Shown here: piece by piece, positions 12,224-23,747 of the stretch | Layout of the letters: every line of letters starts with the position of its first letter | Position numbering within the stretch: position 1 is the first letter of the stretch | Source: Clarkia xantiana subsp. parviflora | Taxonomy: Eukaryota > Streptophyta > Magnoliopsida > Myrtales > Onagraceae | Direction: 5' to 3' | NCBI GenBank assembly: GCA_036873135.1 | Contig: JAPTYO010000003.1 | Coordinates: forward strand, 26,436,001 to 26,500,000 | Length of the DNA stretch: 64,000 nucleotides | Notes under the pieces: model-generated | Told to the model about the DNA's origin: nothing | What the model saw: only the letters and a program-made list of their open reading frames with translations | The model's database searches: none | Translations under genes and position numbers: made by a program

Positions 12224-14940
12224 TTAGAGACTAGCAAGCTGCTGAATGTTCATCGGATAAACAAACCTAAGATCTCCAATAAACGCCTTCTTCCCCATTA
12301 TGACATTAACAGCCTCGGTTGGGTGAAACGCGTCCCAGAAAATGTACTGTTTTCGGTTCGAACAAGGTGTTTGGAGTGGAAGACAAGTAATCTGCCCTCT
12401 ATTTCTTCCAATTCCGCAGCAACCTCGATCGACAACCTTAAACCCTGCATTTCAACATCAAAATCATTGCTTTTCCAGTTTCTTGGTATGCAAGACAGGA
12501 AATAATCGGTTTCTTGGTATGCAAGACAGGAAAAAATCGGTTTCTTGGTCTGCAAGACAGGAAAAAAATGGTCTGCAAGACAGGAAATAATCGGTTACTT
12601 GGTGTGCAAGCAACATACCATAAGACCCGGCATTGTTGAAGATGTCTTTGAACATACTGGCGATATCAAGATACACGATATGAGTACCGGGTAGATTCGT
12701 GTTAAGGTTGTTAATCATGGTTTTCATGTTTGCATTGAATGGCTCGACGAGATGGTTCACTTCTTCTGAGCATGCACCGGCCGGGTTTTGCGCCAAAATG
12801 CTTGGAATGCAACCCATTTGCCCGATTCCGGCAAGAACAAACTTCCTCGCGCCAAGATTGTATAGAGTCTGCATTTTGCACACCGTAAAAAGCCAAAAAA
12901 AATACGTAAATTTATTGAAAAACAATGCCGCGGAAAAGCAACAATTTGTGAATGAAATTTTTCAAGGTAAAAAATAGCTTAAAATTTGTAAGGATTTTCA
13001 ATGTGTTTTAAAGAAAATCACTCACAACTAGGGTTGGGTATGGATCTGGTCAGGAACCGTTTTAAACAGTCCTGGTCCAGAGTAGACCGTTTTTTTTCAT
13101 TGGTTAGATGAACTAGTCTATTTCGAACAGGTTATGGATCGGTTCGAAACTGGTTTGCAGAAAACAGTTGAGGTCTGTTCCAAATCGATCTTGGTCGTTT
13201 TTAATGAAAGTTTACACTAAATTTTAAAAATAAAAAAAGTTCCAAACGGGTTACAATTCTGAACATAAATGGTTCTACATAAGTATACTTACGATTCTTA
13301 GTAGCGGTTTACTCTTTTTAGACATGATATGTTTGGAATCGGTCTGAGCCTGAACCAGTTCCGGTCAGATCCAGCCGAATCAGTTTTTTACCCAACCCGA
13401 CTCGCAAGTATCACAGTTTTGAATATTTCTAGCGAATATTTTCGTCAGAAGTCCGTCCCTTGAAAAATTCATAGAACGCGATATTTACAGTGAAATGTAG
13501 TGAAATTATTGGTTGGTCTTACGGTGAGTTGGCGGGTGTATTGTTGAACCAATAGATCTGCAAACTGCTGCCCGTTGTAATGGTTCCTGGTATCGTAATT
13601 CGGCATTAGGTAATTGTTCAAGTAATCGTTGCTTCCCATTCCGACGAAGAATATGCACCTCGCTAGCGCGCTCGCCACGTCATCCGCTCCGAGGTTGTTC
13701 GTGATCTGATCTAGAGTGGTTTGGAAGTTCTTGATCTGTTCATTAAACGGTATTCGACCCACCTGAATATATATGTTCATCAGAAATCACTTACATGTTA
13801 TGGTCATGACATTGATGGCTTCTAATTAATAAGGCAAAAAATAGTTATTATGCTCACAAAGTTCCGGCCGGTGATGTCGAGAATTCCGGCAGCGGCAGAC
13901 GCGTAGTTGACACCGTGAAGCAGCTGGTCGCCGGAAGCTTCCGAAAAAGCCGGGATCAGGGGAAGCCCTAGAAGTTCAGCTGCATGCAAATATATGAAAA
14001 CCAATATTTATTTTTTGTATATAAAGATAAACAAATACTAATTATCAAATATAAACTAAAAATAAAAAATATCAAGTTGCTAGCTGAAGTTTGTATGGTC
14101 GGATAAATTGTTAATTAGCTCTGTTTTGTTTCCTTTCTATTTTGGACAGAAAGTCTCATGTGTATAGTGATTGCATCACTCGATTTCTTCATCAAATAAA
14201 AAGAATCATGTTCATTAACAAGTGATTACATGCATAAAACCAATGTTAGTTTGATTAACCGGTAAAACGAGTTGTGTTTTCAAATGTGAAAATGGCTTTA
14301 AATAACCGTTAACAACGTAACGGGTGTTAAAATCATCACCTTGAAAATGGCTTTAAAATAAATAAATAAAACTAATAATTTGTCAACTATGCATGCAAAA
14401 TTCAGCTAGCAACTTACTGATTCAGCCAATTAAATTAGCTTCGTCTCTACATGAAGTTTAATCAGTTCAAAATCGTTAGGTTCAGCGAAAGAAATTGCCA
14501 TGCACAAGTGTTTTATATATAAAATCCGATGTTTACACCAAATCAATTAAAATTTATTCACCAAACGGCTTTGAAATTTATTTTATTTAAGAATATTAAG
14601 TCTTGGTGGTAAATATTTATTTTACATAAAAAAATTTACCGATTGTATCAACCATAGTGTAGCCATTAGAGAACCGGCCAGTTGGGCCGCCATTGAAGTC
14701 GATGCCGTAAGGAAAATAATTAGCCTTCGCCAGAGAAGCAAGGTTATTGTTGTTGCCATTGTCGATGAGCGAGTCGCCGAAGATGAACATGGCAGGCACG
14801 GTCACCGACGACCTCCAGCTCCCTCCGCCGCCGCCGGTCACCGGCTCCGTCAGGTTGAACTGCCCCATCGCCGCCGCCAAACTCGCCAGAAGCACCGTTA
14901 ACAACGTAACGGGTGAAAAGTTGGTTTTTCCGGCGGCCAT
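12224..14940 (-). CDS. GDSL esterase/lipase (gene B), At1g71691-like
   Basis: Five exons (minus strand: 14640-14940, 13858-13979, 13523-13762, 12619-12868, 12224-12444) join with phases 1,0,0,1 to 377 residues. Residues 8-26 form a hydrophobic signal peptide, followed by a Gly-rich linker. SGNH blocks are complete: FIFGDSLIDNGNNN (Ser57), HGVNYASAAAGI (Gly123), GMGSNDYLNNYLMP (Asn186) and FWDAFHPTE (Asp342, His345). The sequence is close to what I recall of Arabidopsis At1g71691, which also neighbours AGL12, so this is probably its orthologue. Expected role: secreted esterase acting on an unidentified acyl ester. It shares every intron position and phase with gene A. Intron 4 is only 174 bases and is largely a tandem repeat with extra acceptor-like sites. 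The intron at 12869-13522 holds a MITE. Confidence 0.93.
12480..12612. repeat. minisatellite filling GDSL B intron 4
   Basis: Four imperfect units of about 27-31 bases share the core TGCAAGACAGGAAA...TCGGTTTCTTGG. On the coding (minus) strand each unit reads TTTCCTGTCTTGCA(G/T)ACC. Two of the four therefore present a polypyrimidine tract plus CAG that mimics a 3' splice site, upstream of the real acceptor at 12445. Confidence 0.8.
13030..13398. mobile_element. hAT-like MITE with CCGGTT-type words in a GDSL B intron
   Basis: It begins AGGGTTGGGTATGGATCTGG and ends TTTTTTACCCAACCC, giving short inverted ends GGGTTGGGTA/TACCCAACCC. The interior has degenerate GGTTCGAAACTGGTT-like words. It sits in the intron between exons 13523-13762 and 12619-12868. 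Confidence 0.55.
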
Positions 14941-17199
14941 TGTTGCAGAGAGAGAAAAACGAAGGTAATTACAGAGACGAAAGAGAAGAAGAAGGTGAGA
15001 GTGATGAGTGGAAAGAAAGTGAAGTGAGTTAATAATAAAGGGTGGTGGTTAGAAGAAGAGTAAATGACTTTGTTTTGCTTTCTTCTTCTTTCTTTCTGCT
15101 GCTGTAAATTTAAATCTCCATGTTCGTAGAATGGGTATAAGGTAAGGTTTGCATTTACTTCCTGTTCACGACACACATTCCCATGCAACTAAATCGACCA
15201 CCTTCATTCAATTTTTTTAAAGTTTGACTTTAACATTTTTCGCCGAATCGAAATAAAGCGAGTTGCATTCTAGGAATACATCGGTCGAATTTTATTGAGA
15301 CGTCACATAATGCTACTTACCGGAAATTGCGGATGAATTTTGTACAAAACCATGCAAGAAATCTAGTAATATTAAAAATGTCATGCAAATATCACAAAAA
15401 TTGACTTCTAACAAAAATACTCCTAAGGAATATTCAAACCTGTTACGAAAATTTCTTACAAAACTTTTAATGCATTTTCAAAATTTTAATAACTACAAAA
15501 TATTTTGCTAAAATTTAATTAAGTTCGTGCAAATTCCTATAAAATTTAAGGGATTGTTGTTACCATTGAAAAATTTCATTCACAATCTATAGTTGTGGTT
15601 GAGTAGTTAATTAAGAGTGCTTACTTTCATTGATTTGGCTCAAAAATCTCAGGTTCGAAAGCTCTAAGAGAGTCAACCCGCGAAGATCTGATCTAGGCTG
15701 CTTGTGGGGCAACGTTGACGGAGCCACTGCATGCAGACTACACGTCGACGATGTCAGTTCATGCGTTAAACACCGTGAGTAAGAAAAGTCTGTATATTAC
15801 ATAGTGAGATGAGTTTATAATCGTCACTACTAACTTATTCATTTTTCATATAAAAAATTCATTCACAAATTACGGATTATTTTGGTAAAATATAGAGGAT
15901 TTGATATATGAAACAGTTTATAATAAGAATTGGTTGACAAATTACACTAGTAAAGACATATAATGAAATCTACATAAAACCAATATGGGTATTACAAAAG
16001 AAATTTTTTAAATAAATCTTAATATGGGTATTACAAAAGAAATATGTAAAAAAAATCTTACTTTTTCTGCACAAGTAGAGAAAAATTTATTGGGTTGGCA
16101 TGCAGACAGAACATATCATGTGGCTCTACCTAAGTTATTTCAGGATTGAACTGCAGTGCATGACCAATAATTGTTGCATACCAGGTTTTTTTGCACAAAA
16201 AGGGTATAGAAATTCAAAATCGTAAATAAGATGTTTGACTATAAATAAGATTTGAAGTGAATACAATTTCGAATTTCACTTTTATTATTTAAAAAAAAAA
16301 ACCATTTTTATTTTTTACCCACTTAATTAAAAATGACCATTCAGATCCGTGATATCTCATTTATTATTCAATTTTATATTCCATATTTCTCTCTTCTTCA
16401 TCGAAACAATAACAATAAGATCAATAGTGTCAACGCTTTGTAGCATTAGAATATATTTTTTTTTCTCACATTTACTTTCATATCAATCAATAGCATAATT
16501 ACAGGGACAGTTAGTAGCTGCTAGCTCACTCAGAATTTCGGGTTAGAAACGTTATAATTAAACAACTTATTTTTACTATTAGGTAAAAAAAACTAAGTAA
16601 AGCTTTTTTTTTTTTTTCTATTCGTATAATGTGCAATTTACTAGTCATGGCCAAAAAAAATAGTACTGTCAAAGCCTTCGCTACCAATACGAATATCTAC
16701 CGGCACATTAAATTAAGTTGATGTGACTGGTGTATATTTTGCTTGTTTAATTAATTATATGATATGTTCTTCAATAAACATGAGAATTCGAACATGTATA
16801 GCTATAAGTTTAGAGTCACAATCACTAATCAATTCTTTTTCGCTCGAAGGAATAAAAGTAAATAACATTTTTTGTTTCTTGGCCAACAAAACAAAAAAAA
16901 AAATTAAAAATCGAACATACTAGGAAAAACACCGTGAATATAAAATGACCAGAGTCTTGCATTCACAAATAACTGCTTACGTTACAAAACACACAAACAC
17001 AACATCATGAGTAACGTTAAGCATTTACAAAAAGAAAAACCCAATACTTTTATTCAACCCCCACACACTAAATAAGCAGCTAGCTAGATCCAACACACAT
17101 CACTATATAGATGGACATTATTGCATAATAATATCATAACATGCACGTTGTAATGAGATATGTTTGTATATAGCATAGCTTCAAAATTATATAAGCCAG
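14941..17199. other. intergenic region between GDSL B and the MADS-box gene
   Basis: It contains the promoter and leader of GDSL B (a CT-rich leader on the minus strand up to about 15100) and the 3' side of the MADS-box gene. Apart from a SINE-like segment at about 15591-15790 it is AT-rich sequence with no supported gene. A short direct repeat (AATATGGGTATTACAAAAGA) occurs near 15980 and 16020. Confidence 0.5.
15591..15790 (+). repeat. SINE-like segment with Pol III A and B boxes
   Basis: TGGTTGAGTAGT at 15596-15607 resembles a tRNA-type A box, and GGTTCGAAAGC at 15652-15662 resembles a B box, 56 bases apart, as in tRNA-derived plant SINEs. The segment does not fold as a tRNA gene by eye. 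No A-rich tail or target duplication was confirmed, so this is tentative. Confidence 0.35.
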
Positions 17200-19993
17200 C
17201 TAAAATTGAAATATCTCATTCTGTATAGTCAGTGGGTAGTTAGAGTAGTTAGTAGTCATCGGCACAACACTAGGAATCGCAGCATTCTCCTCAACCTGAA
17301 ACACATTAATCAAGAGGATCAATCTTCACAAAGGTTTTCTAAATTTATTACATAAGCGTTTTCAGAATCGAACTGATAAATAGTGAGCCGAAAAAGTATT
17401 TTATTCATAATTCAGCGACAGTTCATCTGTTATTTAATCGTGACGTCACATTTATAATTTATAAGTGTTGTAGGGATGGACAAAAAAACCGGTCCGTCCG
17501 GACCAAAACTGATCCGGAACCAAACTGTTTGGAAGCGGCCCAGCATGGACCGATTCCAACCAAACAAGTTATTTGAGGGGAAAATCGAATCAAGAACCGT
17601 TAGTATACTTCTCAAAAAACCAGTTTTCTATTTTGGACCGCTTTTGACATGGCCTGATTTGATTTTAGATTGGTTTTTTGTTTTATTAAAAACGATGTAA
17701 ATTTGTATAAACAAACGGATTGGACCGAACCAGACTATTTTTTAACAGTTCTAATTCAGAACCGGTCCATATTTTCAAGTACTAATTTCAAATTCAATCC
17801 AAATCGGACCAGACTGTTTCAAACAGTTCCGGACCGGTTCATTGCCATCCCTAGTGTTGTGTATATTTGTATGTTGAATATTCAATATCAATATCATCCT
17901 TGGACTAGTTGAATGATAGAAGTATTTTGTTTAGTGATTTAAGGTTTGATATTATATACATATATATATCATGATCTAACCTTGTCTTGGAGGTACTTGT
18001 TTGCTGCTTGCAGTATTCCCTCCTTCACATTCAAACACAGATATTGTTCAGCTAGTTATTGATTAGCTTTGAGTAGTTTGGACATTGAACCGGTTCTGAA
18101 ATAGATTGAACCGGTTAAAAACAGTTTGAATTTCGATCTGTTTTTAGCCAGTATAGTAATGAGTCGGTTCAACCATTAAAAAAACAAGTTTGGAAACTGA
18201 GCCGGTTCATATCAGTTCATTTCTCCTTTAAAGAATTGTTTTTTTGTGAACCAGTCTGAACCAAACCGGTTTGCCAGTTCAATTCCAGACCAACCCGACT
18301 GGACCGGGATTTTATTTTTCCCAATCCTATGAGTTTTAATATATATGCAAAGATAGCTAACCTTGTTCCTCAGCAACTGGATCTCTTGATACATAATATC
18401 CATCTGGCCATATTTCAAATTCAATCACGACATTAGGAAAATGATTAATGAGAAATACGTATATTAATCGACCTGATTAGTGTACAATTAATTTCTTAGT
18501 ACCTTAGTTGAACGAACATGGTACATCCAAATCTCAAGATGTTTCTCAAGAATATCAAGTTCATCCAGTGACATAGCCCCAGTTCCTGCTCCAGCCATGT
18601 ACCTGCTCCATATATATACATATATATTCGTTATATATAGTTCGATGTATATAATCGCGCTAGATTTACGCAATTTTATTATATATTTGCACATATATAT
18701 AAGCAGGTTGTACAGTACTATCCAATATTTGCGTAATGTTACAAAGTGTGAAACTTATCGTGAAATTAATTACCTGAGGCCCTTCTGGAGGACTTCAATC
18801 TCTTGCTTCAACATGTTAACTTCATCTTTTGCATCCTAAATGATTAGCAAAAATCATGAGAAAGTGAATGATTTCTCTTGTTATATGTATTTCTGAATAA
18901 ATATATGTATATTAGCGTACCTTACAGTATTAACTATATGCTCAATTAATAGTTTTACTCACTAATTTTTATCACGCATATTAGTGTACTTTACAGTATT
19001 AACTGTAACTGTAAAGTATACTAATATATATATATTTATTAAGAAATGAGATCATACCAACCTAACACTTGTATATATATGCTTATCATCTAATTTTCTG
19101 ATTAATAAAGTCAATGAAAGAATATTTTTTATATAGACTTATTAGTGCAAAGAATAATCTTTTTGTGAGTGATGATTAAAGCATTTATAATTTTAGGATT
19201 AAAAGAAGGAATGATACATTGTGCTACTGCCACACATGCGAATGTTATGCGACATATTTGACAGAGTGAATTTATTTTAATAATTATTATTCAAATAACT
19301 GTTTATTTAATAATATTCCATACAGTTGCCCTCCAAGAAACAAGGCCATAATCATTTAATTACTGTCCTAACATGTAATATTTTGAGAATTATTTAGACT
19401 TAATTAAAAGTAACACTAAAACCTAAAATGTTATATTATGAGCATATTCATGGAAGCATACCGATGATTGATGGGATGCTTCAGAGACATTGTGGACATG
19501 AGTGGACTGAGCCCCTTGGCTTGAGCTTTTGTACCTTTCAATCAGCCCATGCATAGTTCTGTTTTTCAATAATAAAAACCGACATACAACTTAACCGGCT
19601 GTCATATAATAAGTTCGAAGTTTTTGTTGTAAACATTTGACACGCTTTTACAGATACTTTAACAATATCCCTTAAGGTTAAACTTGATGTCTTATGAATA
19701 ACAGTTTATTGTCATAGATGACTCAAATTGACACTATAATGAGTCTAACTTTGTGTGGCCTGTTGGGATTTTTTACAGTTTAAACAACGTAACTGGAATT
19801 TGAAAACATACCCTTTGGTGGCAAGTTCATAGGTTTTGCCATGAGAGGAGAAAACAAGAACCCCAATATCCGCATCGCAGAGTACGGAAAGCTCCTTGGC
19901 CTTCTTGAGGAGACCGGCTCGGCGCTTGCAGAAGGTCACCTGACGGTGCACCGGGTTCTCAATCCTCTTCATCTGAACCTTTCCTCGGGCCAT
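17200..19993 (-). CDS. AGL12: MIKC MADS-box transcription factor, AGL12/XAL1 type
   Basis: Seven exons (minus strand: 19812-19993, 19462-19558, 18774-18835, 18503-18602, 18362-18403, 17981-18022, 17200-17295) join in phase to 206 residues. Two consecutive 42-base exons are typical of MIKC genes. Residues 1-60 are a full MADS DNA-binding domain ([20 protein letters not shown], then [20 protein letters not shown]). A short I region and a K-box coiled coil follow ([35 protein letters not shown]). The C-terminus ends [12 protein letters not shown]. The start, K-box and terminal EIFQF match Arabidopsis AGL12 (XAANTAL1), known for roles in root meristem proliferation and flowering. It acts in the nucleus on CArG boxes as a dimer. 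Introns 5 and 6 carry hAT-like MITEs. Assignment to the AGL12 clade is confident. Confidence 0.94.
17472..17852. mobile_element. hAT-type MITE with exact 8-bp target duplication, AGL12 intron 6
   Basis: The ends AGGGATGG and CCATCCCT are perfect inverted repeats. The 8-base word AGTGTTGT is repeated exactly on both sides (17464-17471 and 17853-17860), which is diagnostic of hAT insertion. The 381-base interior is rich in GGTCCGG/CCGGACC and GAACCGGTCC words in both orientations and encodes nothing. Confidence 0.85.
18080..18329. mobile_element. degenerate CCGGTT-rich hAT-like MITE, AGL12 intron 5
   Basis: Multiple ACCGGTT/AACCGGT words in both orientations (GAACCGGTTCTGAAATAG, GAGCCGGTTCA, CCAAACCGGTTTGCC) mark this as a relative of the element at 17472. 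It runs from GGACATTGAACC to TTTTTCCCAATCCTA. Boundaries are approximate and no target duplication was found. Confidence 0.45.
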
Positions 19994-20231
19994 ATCAATC
20001 GAAGAAGAATCGGATTCCCGAAAATATCAAAGAAAGGAAGAAACTTTTTTTAAAAATAATTTTAAAAAATTTGTAATGGAAGGATATATGGATGGGTTGA
20101 GGGTTGAAGAGGGGTATGCACACAACCTCCCACTAGTTTGAACTAGCTTCGAGAATTGCTGCAAGTTTGTGTTCTCTGGGGAGAAGGTTGTGGGAATAGA
20201 AGATTGCCTTGTGTTGTGGATGGTTAAGGCC

Positions 20232-20239
20232 CTTTTATA
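20232..20239 (-). promoter_or_regulatory. TATA box of the AGL12 gene
   Basis: On the minus strand this reads TATAAAAG, a canonical plant TATA box about 240 bases upstream of the ATG at 19993. Transcription would start near 20205 and give a leader of roughly 210 bases. Position-based inference. Confidence 0.5.
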
Positions 20240-20397
20240 TCACTTCAAAGTTCAAACCCCAAAAGCCAACCTACCTAGCTAGCTAGAATAAGCACCTTAT
20301 ACCTTTACACATCACACTCTCTCCACTCCACTCCCACATTATTTGTTTATTTAATTCTAATTATATTACTTTTTCTCTAAACCAGTTTGGGGGGTTT

Positions 20398-21135
20398 TTG
20401 CAATCTCACATTACGTCTCAAATTACATCAACATTACGTTGCTTGGTTTGTCAAACGACGTAATGTGCATTGTAATGTAATGTCCATTTTAATATGAGAT
20501 TACATAAAAAAAAATTGGATGTAATATGAGATTACGTCCAACATTACGTAGTGTTATTATTTTATTATTTTTTATTAAATAGATAAAATATTTTGTATTA
20601 TCTTTACAGGTTATTATGATAATATTTTATTATTATTATTAGTTTTTTATTTTTTATATACTTCATAACTCTTTATTATAATAAATAATAATGCACATGA
20701 TGTTCGTATAAAATGAGTAAGTCTTTTTCTTGCATTTTTATGAAAATTATATTATAAAACTATATATAATATTTTCATTAATTGAATTTTAGTAGTTGTG
20801 CTTATTGAGTTTAAATAAATATTTAGTCTTTAGAATTCATAAATGACTAGCTAGTATTAACCACACACACATAATTTTTAAGAGGTTAGTTGTTGTCAAT
20901 ATATATATTCATTTAAATCTTATCATATTAAGATATAATATACTCTCATGCATATATATTAATATAATAATAATAAAGTCACGTTACAATGCACATTGCA
21001 ACATATACCAAGCATTGTAATTTAACATTACGTTCCACATTACAGCACAACCAAACACTGCAATCTAACATTACATTACGTAGCTCACATTACTTGTAAT
21101 CTCACATTTCAAGTAATGTCATATTACTTGGGAAT
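20398..21135. mobile_element. MITE-like element rich in AACATTACGT words, upstream of AGL12
   Basis: The left part has CAATCTCACATTACG, ACATCAACATTACGTTG and TGCATTGTAATGTAATG. The right part carries inverted and direct forms (ACGTTACAATGCACATTGCA, ACATTACGTTCCACATTAC, TCACATTACTTGTAATCTCA). The two halves are inverted around an AT-rich core, about 740 bases in all. It starts about 160 bases upstream of the proposed AGL12 TATA box. No coding capacity. Confidence 0.55.
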
Positions 21136-23334
21136 TCAGATCATATGTCTCACTTTTCATACTTCAGACAGTGTCAAGTCTTAGTCAACTAACCTATAAG
21201 TTAGAGTTTGTGAGTGAAATCTTTTAAAATACTTTTATCCATACTCTAACATCCTCTTTAAACTGATGGTTGCAAACTTAAAACATCGTCATTGGAATAC
21301 AAACCATTAGGTCTAATACCACTTATAGGGAATAAGACGTACGCATTAACTTTTTTTAATAGCGTAACAGTTTACTAGGCAAAATGCTCTCTATGTGCGC
21401 ATGAGTTGCAAAATACTTGTTGATTAACACATCTCGAAACATTGACCACCTTTCAAATAGTGTCTCATTTGCTTGATTGGGGTTGATTGCAGATTAGTCC
21501 TCACAATCTGTATTTTGAACAATAATGCCAACATTAAATAGGTGCTTCAACATATAGTATTTTCTGAAGAAGAGTTTGTGACCAATGGAAAACCGACAAC
21601 ATTCATAATGGTAGTGGTATCAGCATAAAATATATATCAACATATATATTCAGATAATACTAAGTGCTCAAATAGTTAATCGCAAAGTATTAGTTTATAG
21701 ACAAGAATTGTATGTGGAATCAATGCTCAATAGACCCGTAAACTAAATAACAAATAATACATTATGTTAAATATTAATAATGTCTACATAGGTTGGTTAA
21801 ACCAATAGCTAAATTATAACATTAACATTTTGAAATACAACCTTGAATGATTTTTAACAATGCTAACTTAGATATGTAAGAAAGAAAAAAATATTGATAC
21901 TATGTTTTCTTTATTGTTTAAAGATAGAAATTTCTTGTTTTAATATAAGGGCTTTGTTATAAAAAAAAGAATTAGGGCTTTAATATTATTGTCTTCTTGA
22001 GGGTTTGCTTAATTAGAAATGGTAGATAAGGTCTTATATGCTCTCAAATTCAAGATGATTTGTGTCTTTTTTTCTAAGTGGTATTTTAGTGGTTCTATTA
22101 GGAGGACAACATATGTAGCATATTTATTTTATATTTAGAATAATCACTATTCGTATTAGATCAAATACAAGTTTTGAATTTTTCTTTTGATTCCGACATT
22201 TGGTGCGGAATTAAAAATCGAAACATTTTCCAACAATTGGCGGAATTTAAAATCGAAACCTACTCTGATTAAATGATAAACCGTTAAAATTATATTAAGT
22301 GGTTAGAAATTGTCAAATCTTAGTCAGCTTCCAACTAGCTAGCTAGTTAGGGTTTCATGTGCGACCCAATAATCTCTTTCTCAACCAATGACAAGCTTTC
22401 CTATGTCTTATTGGCTTTCACGCTTGCGAAATGCCCTTTATTTAATTTTATATCATGTTTAATATAATAATAATGTTTTTATTTTAGTGGCACAATCTTT
22501 TGTCACATTATTATTGCTTGGTGTTTTCTTTTCAGGAGATTGTAGCATTATTCTTCATTAATCAGTTGTGCTCTTATAAGGGACCCCACGGCACGTGGGC
22601 GAGTATATATGAAGAATCGCAAGAAACTATCTAATCTAATATTATGATATAAATAAATATTCTAACGGTTCAATCACTTAACTCATTAATTAAAATTTTA
22701 GAAATAAAATAATATTTGTATTGTCAATTTACTTTTTACGGACTATCCTGATTTGAGTAGAGATTATTTTAAATACAAAGTAAATATGTTACGCGTGATG
22801 TCCCTCTAATGATACCTAAGATATCTATAGAAAAAATTGAGTAAAGTAAATTATATATATATATATATTATGAATGGATAATATTATATAGTTCAGGGAG
22901 ACTTAAAGTCATGGCTAAAGAATGGGCTTTAGCCTTTAAGTAAAGTATTTATTATTTCTTAATTACTTAGTGGCACTCAGTTTTCTTTTTTTTTTTTTTC
23001 CCAAATAGTGGCACTCAGTCTTTAGTGGGTGTTTTCCTGGAATATTTTATATTGTTTGTGCAAGTGTAGTTAAGATCAAGATCAAATAAGTAAAAATAAA
23101 TTTGTTATTTATACAAATTTTTCCGTTCGATATGAATACAGCTTTGTGCCTAAATAATTATGACAGAAATAGACACGGCCATTAAGCATGTTATAGTGCA
23201 TCTATAAGTTGTATGTGCACATATAATTAATATGCCAAATAAATATAATGTTTACTTATAGATTCATAACTTTACCAATATTATAACTAAGTCCTTAATA
23301 TATTTATATTATTATAAATACTCGGACTTTGGCG
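21136..23334. other. AT-rich gene-free region
   Basis: No open frame with coding character and no recognisable transposon ends were seen. There is a (TA)n run at about 22853-22868 and a T-rich run near 22990. The short duplicate TAGTGGCACTCAG occurs twice near 22970 and 23010. Confidence 0.5.
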
Positions 23335-23747
23335 AGAGCATCCACGATGGTTTTATTTAAATAGTGTATTCTTTAAAGTTGTCACGTAGATATTCATGCA
23401 TACTTTAAGTAATGCGTATAGTTAAAGACACACATAAATACAATATTTACTCTGCAATCGTATTACTTAAATATATTCCTTAAATATATTTTATCATTAA
23501 ATTTTCCAACGACCACTAATAAGATATTAGCATTAATTATAAAATGAATCAATTTATAATTAAAATTTGGTTACGTAATACATGGTGCATTCATTAAGTT
23601 TAATGAACCAGTTACGTAAAAATAGACGAGTCCCACTTTTAAGGAATGCTTTGTAAAATAATTGTAGCACGTTTTATTCATTTTATATAAAAAAAATACG
23701 TTAAACTCACATTTAAGTAATACTATGTAATACCATTGTGGATGCTC
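23335..23747. mobile_element. GAGCATCC-ended MITE (Harbinger-like), copy 1
   Basis: It begins GAGCATCCACGATGGTTTTA and ends AATACCATTGTGGATGCTC, so the termini are inverted. The inside matches the copies at 54582 and 54990 (TTCTTTAAAGTTGTCACGTA, TTTTATCATTAAATTTTCCA). Length 413 bases, no coding sequence. Its flanks no longer show an intact TTA/TAA duplication. Confidence 0.75.

Noticed and set aside
15652..15662. GGTTCGAAAGC as part of a tRNA gene
   Set aside because: No acceptor stem, anticodon arm or T-loop pairing could be drawn around it; it fits a SINE-like B box better.
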